Virus record (IMG/VR): IMGVR_UViG_3300037882_002265
Coordinates: 1-28,599 of that record
Source: a virus
Direction: 5' to 3' (one strand)
DNA: 28,599 bases
The notes under the pieces were generated by a model. The model worked only from the letters and a program-made list of their open reading frames with translations, was not told the origin of the DNA and did not search any database. Both the position numbers and the translations under genes were made by a program. This document shows positions 17,928-24,651 of the stretch, in pieces (position 1 is the stretch's first letter; the number at the start of each line of letters is the position of its first letter).

Positions 17928-18025
17928 AACCACTATATGGCGGGGGTGTGACGGATAAGGCGGGAAACCGCCCCAAGAAGTCCGCCTGTGTCTAGACAGG
18001 TTTTCAACCCCCGCCACCAGTGGTG
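17928..18025 (+). ncRNA. C4-type antisense RNA upstream of antirepressor
   Basis: The sequence folds into a branched structure strongly resembling the C4 antisense RNA that controls antirepressor genes in P1-like phages. The closing stem TGGCGGGGGT (17938-17947) pairs with ACCCCCGCCA (18007-18016) and is extended by ACCACT/AGTGGT (17929-17934, 18019-18024). Inside are CGGA/TCCG (17952-17955, 17981-17984), hairpin GGCGG-GAAA-CCGCC (17959-17972) and hairpin CCTGT/ACAGG (17985-17989, 17996-18000). It lies 54 bases before the Bro gene start, exactly where C4 sits relative to ant. Identification is by structure and recall; no covariance model was run. Confidence 0.8.
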
Positions 18026-18060
18026 CCTGAAAAGCACGGCTGGTGGTGAACCGAAACCCT

Positions 18061-18078
18061 TCTAGAACGAGGTTCATC
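18061..18078 (+). promoter_or_regulatory. Bro gene translation start region, likely C4 target
   Basis: GAGG at 18069-18072 lies 6 nt before ATG 18079. Just upstream, TCTAGA (18061-18066) is complementary to the loop TCTAGA of the C4-like RNA (17991-17996). Pairing resumes over GAAACC (18053-18058) with GGTTTT (17999-18004). This gives 12 pairs out of 14 positions (one G-U), reaching close to the ribosome-binding site. Confidence 0.5.
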
Positions 18079-18957
18079 ATGAACGCGATTACTCCCTTTG
18101 TATTTGAAGACAATCTGGTTCGAACTATCTCACGGGAAGGCCTGCCATGGTTTATTGGCAAGGATGTTTGCCGTGCCTTGGACATTGGCAACACGTCTCA
18201 AGCCATGGAAAGGCTCGATCCTGATGAAAAGGGTATCACTACTAATGATACCCTTGGCGGTGAACAGACGGTGATCATCGTCTCAGAGGCGGGTGTGTAT
18301 CGCCTGATCTTCACCTCTCGCAAGCCGTCCGCCGAACGGTTCAAGCGCTGGCTGGCGCATGAGGTGTTGCCTGCACTGCGGAAAACCGGACGTTTTGCCA
18401 TGGAGGGTGCGCTGCAACATGAAGCCAACCCCTATGACATAACCTCGGAGGCCATTCCGGTGTTGCAAACCAAGCTGGCCATGGTGCGGGAAGCGCGCCA
18501 CCTGTTTGGGCATGAGCGGGCGCGGCAATTGTGGTCACAATTGAAACTGGCTGAGGTTGCCATCAACAGCCATTCCGGCAAGGGCGAGGCTTTGGACCTG
18601 TTGCAGTATATTCTGGATGGCAAGTTCATGGCTTACACCCTGCGTAGTTACCTTGACCCCGCTTTGGAAGGCGACCGCGCCAGCAACGACCACCTGAAAC
18701 AGTGTGGGCTGTGGGCGGAACCGGCCCGAGATGGCTTTCTGATTGCCAACCAGCACCCGTTCCTTGAGCAATTGCTGAAAGGCACAGACTGGGCCGATGG
18801 CAAATGGCAATGGGTGCTGCGGCGCTTGCCCGGTGCGGTGCCTGTGAAGCCCCGTTCGTGGGGTGGCAAGGTGAATTCCCGTGGGTTGTTTCTGCCGTGT
18901 TCGGTTTTGGACTTTGGCGAGCATGATATTGGCAAGAATTTTGAAGTGGTGAATTAG
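18079..18957 (+). CDS. Bro-N domain antirepressor-like protein
   Basis: The 292-aa product begins with a Bro-N (BRO family) DNA-binding domain. Hallmarks at residues about 5-110 are FVFEDNLVRTI, PWFIGKDVCRALDI, DEKGITTNDTLGG, VIIVSEAGVYRLIFTSRKPSAERFKRWLAHEVLPALRKTG. Proteins of this type serve as phage antirepressors that inactivate the prophage repressor and trigger induction. The C-terminal two thirds is a separate helical domain I do not recognise. The upstream C4-like RNA fits antisense control of ant-type genes. It sits within the late-gene region, as the immI region does in P22. Strong stems follow the stop. Confidence 0.85.
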   Translation: MNAITPFVFEDNLVRTISREGLPWFIGKDVCRALDIGNTSQAMERLDPDEKGITTNDTLGGEQTVIIVSEAGVYRLIFTSRKPSAERFKRWLAHEVLPALRKTGRFAMEGALQHEANPYDITSEAIPVLQTKLAMVREARHLFGHERARQLWSQLKLAEVAINSHSGKGEALDLLQYILDGKFMAYTLRSYLDPALEGDRASNDHLKQCGLWAEPARDGFLIANQHPFLEQLLKGTDWADGKWQWVLRRLPGAVPVKPRSWGGKVNSRGLFLPCSVLDFGEHDIGKNFEVVN

Positions 18958-18970
18958 TCTGTCAGGGGTG

Positions 18971-19032
18971 GCCCGCTTCCGCGGTTGCTGCGCAATCGCT
19001 AGGCGGGCTTGTTACCGGGAAACCCCGGTAAC
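18971..19032 (+). terminator. Two strong stem-loops after the Bro gene
   Basis: First stem: GCCCGC (18971-18976) with GCGGGC (19003-19008), enclosing an 8-bp hairpin GCGGTTGC/GCAATCGC (18981-18999). Second: GTTACCGGG (19011-19019) with CCCGGTAAC (19024-19032), loop AAAC. There is no classic U-tract, so termination would be partial or factor-aided. Alternatively they insulate or stabilise the transcript before the fibre gene. Confidence 0.5.
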
Positions 19033-19042
19033 GCGTTGACAA

Positions 19043-19076
19043 CTCATGATCAGGGTTATTCTGCCCTGATCATGAG
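19043..19076 (+). promoter_or_regulatory. Hairpin burying the first copy of the fibre start codon
   Basis: CTCATGATCAGGG (19043-19055) pairs perfectly over 13 bp with CCCTGATCATGAG (19064-19076), loop TTATTCTG. The ATG at 19072-19074 is inside the stem. In the downstream copy the left arm is replaced by unrelated bases, so the real fibre start at 19362 is free. Confidence 0.7.
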
Positions 19077-19134
19077 CGCAATATTCCCATTACCGCATTC
19101 CCCTAGGACTCGAGCCAAGGTGAAGGTGCAGTAA
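19072..19134 (+). pseudogene. Truncated duplicate of the tail-fibre N-terminus
   Basis: From ATG 19072 the first 13 codons are identical to the tail-fibre gene at 19362 (MSAIFPLPHSPRT). The frame then enters unrelated sequence and stops at 19134 after 20 codons. It is best read as a remnant from the duplication, either an older fibre start displaced by insertion or a leader peptide. Confidence 0.6.
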
Positions 19135-19361
19135 ATTTCCGGATCTAGGTTGCCAGTTATTCCCTTCCTTGGGCAACTCCGCGCGACCATTTCTGGTTTC
19201 TGCCATTTCAGACTTTATCAAGCGCATAGTTGGAAGGCTAGATGTTCTCGTGTCAATCCGGATGGAGAACCCACGCCCAAATTTTTTAGCTAACGTTTTG
19301 CTGGAAGGCAAGACGCGGTAACGCGTTGACGGGTATCTGACGGGGTTATTCTGCCCTGATC

Positions 19362-20702
19362 ATGAGCGCAATATTCCCATTACCGCATTCCCCTAGGACT
19401 TTTGGCCCTTACACCGCCACGGCGGGGCAGACTGACTTTGCCGCTTCGTTCGGCATTCAGGATGATGATGACGTTGAGGTGACACGCACACGTGGCGGGG
19501 CTGCAAGCATTCTGGTGCTGGATGTGGATTATGAGGTGATTTCGGCCAATGACCCCAACGGCTTTACCGTGCGGCTGCTGGCGGGTGCGCTTGCGGGGGA
19601 TATTATCTCTGGCCGTGGCCTTGCCGTGATCGAGCGCACGTCAAGCATTGTGCAGGCGGGGCAGTTCAACAGTCGCATTATGGACAGGGAGCTTGACCGT
19701 AGCCGCATTATCGACATGGAGTTGCGCCGCGATGTGGATGACTTGGTGCAGATGGATATTCAAAATGCCGTCACGCAAGTTGCTAATGACAGGGCGGCGG
19801 CTGAGGTTGCGGCGGCAGATGCCGAATTATCCGCCGCACAGGCTGACACGTCTGCTGACTTGGCACAAACCGAGCGCATCGCCGCGCAAGGTGCCGCTGC
19901 GGCTGCTGCCAATTTTGCAGGGGTTAGCTACGGTGTAAACCTTGGTTCTCCTGTTCTACATGCAACAAATTTCACGGTCAGTGCTTTAGATTACGGGCTG
20001 CTTCATATTCTTACGCCGTCACTCGGTCAAACGCTGGAAGTCACGTTACCGCCAGCCGCTAGCAATGTTGGGAAGGTTATCGCTTTTTCCGTTCCGCATG
20101 ACGTTTCAGGTTTAGTGCAATTCAAAGCAACGGCGGGTCAAGTTTCTAGTTTGATTTCTGACTATGCAACTGATGATTTTTTCATTTGGCAAAAGGAAAC
20201 GGTCACGTTGCTTGCACGGTCCGATCGTTGGTTGATTTTGGATTGGCGCAAAAACCCATTTTTCCTTCAAGCCGATTTGCCCGCAACAGATATTGATTTG
20301 ACGGCGGGCGCTAGTAATCTGCTCAACGGATGGGTAGGCGCAAACTATGCGGGGACTTACTTGCGGCATTCCGTTTTCGGCCTGTCTGGCGGCAATATCG
20401 TGTTGCCAAGGCGCGGCGGTTACTTGTTAGAGGTTGATTTATTCTGCAATTGGACGGGAACGCCGCCAACCTATCTTTATGTTGATATAGACACGGTGAC
20501 GGGCGGCATTCCGGGACGCGGTTATGCCGACTTTATTCAAGCTTCAAGTCCCACTCAGGCAAACATTAATTTTCGCAAAAGCTTAAACGCAAGCCGTACA
20601 GTAATTGTTAATCCGCGTGTCTATTGCGGCACCGGATCGACAACGCCCAGAATACTTGCCTCCGCTGCACAACCTCGCCTTCGCTTGACGGAGATGTTCT
20701 GA
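19362..20702 (+). CDS. Tail fibre protein with podovirus N-terminal anchor domain
   Basis: A 446-aa fibre. Residues 1-125 resemble the T7 gp17-type tail-attachment domain: FGPYTATAGQTDFAASFGIQ, then VLDVDYEVIS, IISGRGLAVIERTS and FNSRIMDRELDRSRI. A coiled-coil Ala/Asp-rich shaft follows (about 126-185), and then a beta-rich receptor-binding part. From codon about 187 (near base 19920) base and codon usage change markedly, so the distal part was probably acquired. No strong ribosome-binding site is visible before ATG 19362. The gene stop overlaps the next ATG (TGATG). Confidence 0.85.
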   Translation: MSAIFPLPHSPRTFGPYTATAGQTDFAASFGIQDDDDVEVTRTRGGAASILVLDVDYEVISANDPNGFTVRLLAGALAGDIISGRGLAVIERTSSIVQAGQFNSRIMDRELDRSRIIDMELRRDVDDLVQMDIQNAVTQVANDRAAAEVAAADAELSAAQADTSADLAQTERIAAQGAAAAAANFAGVSYGVNLGSPVLHATNFTVSALDYGLLHILTPSLGQTLEVTLPPAASNVGKVIAFSVPHDVSGLVQFKATAGQVSSLISDYATDDFFIWQKETVTLLARSDRWLILDWRKNPFFLQADLPATDIDLTAGASNLLNGWVGANYAGTYLRHSVFGLSGGNIVLPRRGGYLLEVDLFCNWTGTPPTYLYVDIDTVTGGIPGRGYADFIQASSPTQANINFRKSLNASRTVIVNPRVYCGTGSTTPRILASAAQPRLRLTEMF

Positions 20703-21721
20703 TGGGCGTTCCGTTTTGGCGGTTGTCGGAGCCTACTGCACCTACTACATGGGATAGCTACGCGCCAAACCATGCCTCGATTGATGTGAGCGATTATGCC
20801 GCAATTTCAGAGCGCAGTGCAACACGACTTCGCTTTATTCGCCCCGTAGCGTCGGTTGCGGGTTACGAGCATTGTTCCCCCGGCTCACGATTGCGCTTTG
20901 TCACAAACAGCGACTTCCTGCGTTTAAGCCTTTTTTGGAACGCGCTCGTCACACGTCTTGACACATTCAACAGCGTTGGTTCTGTTTTGGTGGACGGTGT
21001 TGAACACGCTCAATTCGGTTGCCCTGTTGCCGCAAACGTTACAGCGGCACACCAGCCTGTGTTTTCGCTTCCTACCGGAAGTAAAACCGTAGAGGTTATT
21101 TGGCCTTATGGTGCAGGGCTTGATTGCACGGGCGTTGAAGTTGCCCAAGGCTCAACGTTCACAGCCCCGGCGGCACGTCCAACGGCCAAGATTATCGGTG
21201 CTGGCGATAGCATCACTCACGGCTACACTGTGCCTCGCACTGTGCAATCCTATGTTTATAGTTTGGCAGTTGGAGAGGGCAAGCAGATCGTTAACATCGC
21301 TAATGGTGGAGATACCGCTGTTGCAGCAAATGGAAATGCCGTTCCATTGGGCTTAGGTGCGAATGACCGGATTTTGTATTTCATCGGCTTTAACAACTTC
21401 TACCCTCAAGTCAGTATTGGACCTTTCCAGACGCAAGTTGAAGGCTGGATTACAAATGCAAGAGCGAGAGCGCCAACCACGCCGATTTATGTCGGGATGC
21501 ACCGCACGTTAAAAGTAGCTGCCGACTATAGCGGCACGATTGAACCAGCAACGTATCGCGCCGCCGTTCAAGCAGCCGAAGCCGCTGCCGGAGATGCAAA
21601 CACGTTCTACGTTGATGGTCACGCCTTGGTGACTGCTGACCCGTCGAACTTCACAGACGGCATTCATTTTTCAAGTTTGGGTGCTGCTGCTGTTTCGACG
21701 GCTTTGGAAGGGGTAATATGA
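20702..21721 (+). CDS. SGNH/GDSL-type esterase, tail-associated
   Basis: The 339-aa product has the SGNH hydrolase blocks in order: GAGDSITHG with Ser170 as nucleophile, IGFNNF as a block III-like Asn motif, and DGIHFSS with Asp319 and His322. Residues 1-150 form a beta-rich N-terminal domain that may attach it to the fibre or bind polysaccharide. Phage proteins of this kind often deacetylate capsule or O-antigen; the substrate here is unknown. ATG 20702 overlaps the fibre stop. Base composition matches the distal fibre, so both came as one cassette. Confidence 0.8.
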   Translation: MGVPFWRLSEPTAPTTWDSYAPNHASIDVSDYAAISERSATRLRFIRPVASVAGYEHCSPGSRLRFVTNSDFLRLSLFWNALVTRLDTFNSVGSVLVDGVEHAQFGCPVAANVTAAHQPVFSLPTGSKTVEVIWPYGAGLDCTGVEVAQGSTFTAPAARPTAKIIGAGDSITHGYTVPRTVQSYVYSLAVGEGKQIVNIANGGDTAVAANGNAVPLGLGANDRILYFIGFNNFYPQVSIGPFQTQVEGWITNARARAPTTPIYVGMHRTLKVAADYSGTIEPATYRAAVQAAEAAAGDANTFYVDGHALVTADPSNFTDGIHFSSLGAAAVSTALEGVI

Positions 21722-22578
21722 TGACATTCAATCGCAAAATCTTATTCGCAGGATTAAAGGCCGCGCTAAATCCTACGGGTTTTGATGAACCGCAGGTGAC
21801 GGCCATTGCCGCCATTGTCTCGGAGTTTGAGCGACGCGCGCTGCCGGATGTGCGGTGGCTGGCTTATATTCTGGCAACCGTTTGGCATGAGGCGCGGTTT
21901 AAATCCGTGCGGGAAATTGGCCGTGGCAAGGGCAAGAAATATGGTGTGCCGCACAAGCTGACGGGCAAGATTTACTACGGCCGTGGGTTTTCACAAATCA
22001 CCTGGTATGACAACTATCTGAAATTTCGAAGCACCCTCAATCTGCCGCTGACCACCGACCCTGACATGGCGCTGCTGGTGCCTGTGGCCGTGGCGATTTT
22101 ATTTGAAGGCATGACCACGGGGGTGACGGCGAAAGACAGCTTCACCAAATATCAACTGCATGATTTTTTCAACGCCACGAAAGATGATCCGGTCATGGCG
22201 CGTTCAATCATCAATGGCCGTAAAAAAGGTGAACCGCTGCCCGATAAGGCCAAGCTGATTGCTGGCTATCACGACAAGATTTTGGCAGTGCTGCAAAAGG
22301 CAAAGCGTGATGGTGCGCCAGCTGCAAAGCCCGCAGCGATGAAACCTGTTGTTGCCCATGCTGAACAGCTTGAAGATGAGGTGATTACTGTTCCAGCCTC
22401 GCCAAGCATTGACGGCAGCGCTGCGGCTGGTGCTGCTGTTGTGGCGGGTAGTGGCATTGCTGCGGCTTCGGGCTTTCCGTGGGAGCGTGTGCTGCTGCTG
22501 GGTGGCTGTGCGTTAGCTTTGATTGCAATCATCGTTGTGGTTTTAAACTTCAGGAGTAAATCCCATGAACCCAAATAA
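21718..22578 (+). CDS. Endolysin, GH19-like, with C-terminal membrane helix
   Basis: Peptidoglycan-degrading lysis enzyme of 286 aa. The block LAYILATVWHEARF (catalytic Glu58 likely), REIGRGKGKKYG and YYGRGFSQITWYDNY (86-100) are typical of GH19/chitinase-like phage endolysins. Residues about 195-255 form an Ala/Pro-rich linker. Residues about 258-277 (VLLLGGCALALIAIIVVVLN) are a clear membrane helix ending in a basic tail, unusual at the C-terminus of an endolysin. No N-terminal signal is seen. It starts at ATG 21718 overlapping the previous stop; ATG 21721 is an alternative. Confidence 0.83.
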   Translation: MMTFNRKILFAGLKAALNPTGFDEPQVTAIAAIVSEFERRALPDVRWLAYILATVWHEARFKSVREIGRGKGKKYGVPHKLTGKIYYGRGFSQITWYDNYLKFRSTLNLPLTTDPDMALLVPVAVAILFEGMTTGVTAKDSFTKYQLHDFFNATKDDPVMARSIINGRKKGEPLPDKAKLIAGYHDKILAVLQKAKRDGAPAAKPAAMKPVVAHAEQLEDEVITVPASPSIDGSAAAGAAVVAGSGIAAASGFPWERVLLLGGCALALIAIIVVVLNFRSKSHEPK

Positions 22579-22786
22579 TACGCAAGCCGCATGGCAAAGC
22601 CGTGCCAATTTATTGGCGATGGTGGGCATTGTGGCGTTTTGGTTGCAGCGCCATTATGGCGTGAGCTTACCCGTCGAATTGCAGGGCATGGTGGTGGACC
22701 TTGTGCCGATGGCGATTACCGCCATTTGGATGGCCGTGATTTATTTCCGCAATGTGGCGCGGAAAGTGATTGATCGGTGGCTGTGA
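22565..22786 (+). CDS. Small membrane protein, holin-like
   Basis: A 73-aa protein with two hydrophobic segments (about residues 17-30 and 43-63, MVVDLVPMAITAIWMAVIYF). An AGGAG site precedes ATG 22565, which overlaps the endolysin gene by 14 bases. Position after an endolysin and size suggest a holin or lysis-accessory protein. The stop overlaps the following ATG. Confidence 0.7.
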   Translation: MNPNNTQAAWQSRANLLAMVGIVAFWLQRHYGVSLPVELQGMVVDLVPMAITAIWMAVIYFRNVARKVIDRWL

Positions 22787-23151
22787 TGTTTACTGCACTT
22801 CTCAGCTGGTTAACGGGTGGTGGCATTGCTGCCATTGGCAAGCAATTAAACGCGGCTTACCAAGCCAAGCTTGCTGCCAAAAATGCAACGGAAGCCTTGC
22901 AAGCTGATATGGACATTGCCCAGCTTTCAGCGCGGCAAGCTGTGTTGATTGCCGAGCAAGGCTCGTGGATGACACGCTGGATCAGGCCTGCATTTGCAGC
23001 GCCGTTTGTTGTTTACATCTGGAAAGTTGTGGTGTGGGACATGGTGCTTGGCTGGGGCGTTACCCGTCCGCTGGGCGACCAGATGAACTGGGTGTTGGTG
23101 ACTATGGTTGGCGCGTTCTTCTTGGCGCGACCATTCGAGAAAAGCAGATAG
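22786..23151 (+). CDS. Holin-like membrane protein (three-helix type)
   Basis: A 121-aa protein. A weakly hydrophobic N-terminus (MFTALLSWLTGGGIAAIG) is followed by an amphipathic charged middle, then two membrane segments RPAFAAPFVVYIWKVVVW and NWVLVTMVGAFFLA. Such proteins recur in alphaproteobacterial phages and GTAs as predicted three-helix holins. ATG 22786 overlaps the upstream stop (TGATG); GTG starts at 22777 and 22783 are also possible. It likely works with the endolysin and neighbouring membrane proteins. Confidence 0.7.
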   Translation: MFTALLSWLTGGGIAAIGKQLNAAYQAKLAAKNATEALQADMDIAQLSARQAVLIAEQGSWMTRWIRPAFAAPFVVYIWKVVVWDMVLGWGVTRPLGDQMNWVLVTMVGAFFLARPFEKSR

Positions 23152-23160
23152 GGGCGGCAC

Positions 23161-23406
23161 ATGACCGATCAAACGCGGGGGCAGTTTATGAAATTTTGGC
23201 CAGTGGTTGCCACGGCCATTGTGCTGCTGGCCTATGGTGTGGCGGGCGTTTCGTCCTATTCCACCATGGCTGCAAAAATGGAGCAGTTGGAAGAGTTTCG
23301 GGTTGAAGCCAAGGCCGACTTGAAAGAAGTGGCAAAAGACGTTTCAGAAATCAAAAGCGATATAAAGGTTTTGTTATCTCGTCAAACGCGAAAGGCTGGT
23401 GAGTAA
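23161..23406 (+). CDS. Membrane protein with coiled coil, possible inner-membrane spanin
   Basis: An 81-aa protein: short polar N-terminus, membrane helix at about residues 11-32 (FWPVVATAIVLLAYGVAGVSSY), then a charged coiled coil (residues 36-75). This is the topology of i-spanins or of XhlA-like lysis accessories, and the location in the lysis cluster agrees. No separate o-spanin lipoprotein was found. GGGG upstream of ATG 23161 is the ribosome-binding site. The stop overlaps the next gene (TAATG). Confidence 0.65.
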   Translation: MTDQTRGQFMKFWPVVATAIVLLAYGVAGVSSYSTMAAKMEQLEEFRVEAKADLKEVAKDVSEIKSDIKVLLSRQTRKAGE

Positions 23407-23726
23407 TGGCCGCATTCCTGAAAAAGAACCGCGCCACGCAACGGCTTTATGGCTTGCTGGAAGTGGGAACTGGCCCTGCTGATTTGACGGGAAAAACCCT
23501 TGTGGTTTATTTGGCCATGCCGGATGAAAGCAATGCGGTGGAAGTGGCAGCAACCATTATGCCGCAAACGGGCGGTGATGTGGGGCGCTATTACTTTGAT
23601 GTGACAAGCGCCAACATTGCAGCTGTGAGCGCCAATGCAGCGCAATTGCTGATCGTGGCCAATGTGTGGAATGCCGACAACAGCCGCTTTCGCAGTGGAG
23701 CCGGTTTGTTTGCGGTGAAACTGTGA
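23406..23726 (+). CDS. Small beta-domain virion protein (BppU-N-like)
   Basis: A 106-aa protein with the pattern [14 protein letters not shown], then a short strand, [12 protein letters not shown] and [12 protein letters not shown]. It resembles the small Ig-like or BppU N-terminal domains at baseplates and fibres. It is translationally coupled to the next gene (GTGA overlap), which encodes a collagen-like fibre, so a fibre-attachment role is plausible. Not certain. Confidence 0.65.
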   Translation: MAAFLKKNRATQRLYGLLEVGTGPADLTGKTLVVYLAMPDESNAVEVAATIMPQTGGDVGRYYFDVTSANIAAVSANAAQLLIVANVWNADNSRFRSGAGLFAVKL

Positions 23727-24640
23727 CCGAACCCTTTGTCATAAACGCGGCCCGCGAAGCCCGCTTCACCTTTGGTGATGGTGTCGCTGATGCCACGTTC
23801 ACGGTGCAGGATGAAGACGGCGGCCTTGCCCTGATGGTGGGTGATGCCGGGGCCTTTAAGTTGGTGACGGAAAATTCCGGTGAACTGACAGTGATTGCAG
23901 AGGCCATGCAGGGTGCGCAGGGTGTTGCTGGGGTGGCTGGCCCTGCTGGTGCAGCGGGTGCCACTGGTCCGCAAGGGCCTGCTGGTGCAGATAGTACAGT
24001 GCCCGGCCCGCAAGGCCCTGCGGGTGCTGCTGGTGCCGCTGGTCCGCAAGGCATTCAAGGTGTTGCGGGGCCTCAAGGGCCTGCTGGTGCTGACAGCACA
24101 GTGCCCGGCCCACAAGGCCCTGCGGGTGCCGCTGGTCCGCAAGGCATTCAAGGTGTTGCAGGTCCTCAAGGGCCTGCTGGTGCAGATAGCACAGTGCCCG
24201 GCCCACAAGGTCCACAAGGCATTCAAGGCGTGGCTGGTCCGGCTGGTGCTGATGGTGCTGATGGCCAAGGTGTGCCCGCTGGTGGCACCACTGGGCAGGT
24301 TCTTAAAAAACTTTCGGCCACGGATTTTGACACGGCTTGGCAGGCCGACAACACGGGCGGTGGCGGTGGGGCGACGATCAACACGGTGGAAGTGAATTTC
24401 ACCACTTCGGCGCGGCAGCGGTTTTTTGATGTTGCCCATGTGGGTGCCACTATAGGGCAGAAAATTGTGGCTTCACCCAGCTTGAACATGCCTGCCGGGG
24501 TGGCGGAAGACGAATTGGAAATGGACCCGGTGTGTGTGGCGGGCCATTGCAAAACGGCCGGTCAAGTGCGGCTTCTGGTTTACTCGGCGCGTGGCGGGCT
24601 TCTCAGCGGCAAGCGCAACGTCAATTATATTTTGGTTTAG
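23723..24640 (+). CDS. Collagen-like tail fibre protein
   Basis: A 305-aa product from GTG 23723, overlapping the previous TGA. An N-terminal beta domain (residues 1-60) is followed by a Gly-X-Y collagen-like region (about residues 65-190) rich in Pro, Ala and Gln and interrupted by the block ADSTVP three times. Next is [21 protein letters not shown]-type sequence, common at junctions of phage fibres, and a C-terminal beta domain. The collagen region should form a trimeric rod. At DNA level the same region is a tandem repeat (see repeat entry), so length variation between relatives is likely. Confidence 0.83.
   Translation: MTEPFVINAAREARFTFGDGVADATFTVQDEDGGLALMVGDAGAFKLVTENSGELTVIAEAMQGAQGVAGVAGPAGAAGATGPQGPAGADSTVPGPQGPAGAAGAAGPQGIQGVAGPQGPAGADSTVPGPQGPAGAAGPQGIQGVAGPQGPAGADSTVPGPQGPQGIQGVAGPAGADGADGQGVPAGGTTGQVLKKLSATDFDTAWQADNTGGGGGATINTVEVNFTTSARQRFFDVAHVGATIGQKIVASPSLNMPAGVAEDELEMDPVCVAGHCKTAGQVRLLVYSARGGLLSGKRNVNYILV
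23976..24240 (+). repeat. Tandem DNA repeats coding the collagen-like rod
   Basis: Three near-identical units are spaced by 102 and 93 bases; the block CAGTGCCCGGCC recurs at 23997, 24099 and 24192. Differences between units are mostly silent or whole-triplet changes, so recombination here keeps the frame. Confidence 0.85.
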
Positions 24641-24651
24641 GAGAATGAGAC

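Larger units (their letters stand above)
19026..19400 (+). repeat. 85-bp imperfect direct repeat at the tail-fibre start
   Basis: Bases 19026-19110 recur at 19316-19400, offset by 290. Identity is complete over 15 bp (19026-19040 with 19316-19330) and over 58 bp (19053-19110 with 19343-19400); 12 bases between (19041-19052 and 19331-19342) differ. Both copies contain GCGTTGAC, the fibre ATG and the first 13 codons. The 205 bases between the copies (19111-19315) hold no recognisable gene; a 73-codon minus-strand frame there is unconvincing. Confidence 0.9.

Noticed and set aside
19036-19064. Sigma70-type promoter (TTGACA with TATTCT) before the fibre start copy
   Set aside because: The spacing is only 15 bases and the second copy reads TTGACG; too weak to call.
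19090-19311. 73-aa minus-strand frame in the fibre-start insert
   Set aside because: No ribosome-binding site found, begins in the duplicated fibre start, and no family is recognised; kept only as part of the repeat discussion.
19362-21721. Diversity-generating retroelement target in the fibre region
   Set aside because: No reverse transcriptase gene and no template/variable repeat pair with adenine-specific differences in the window.
23591-24439. 282-aa repetitive minus-strand frame
   Set aside because: Antisense of the collagen-like repeats; its periodicity is inherited from the fibre gene.
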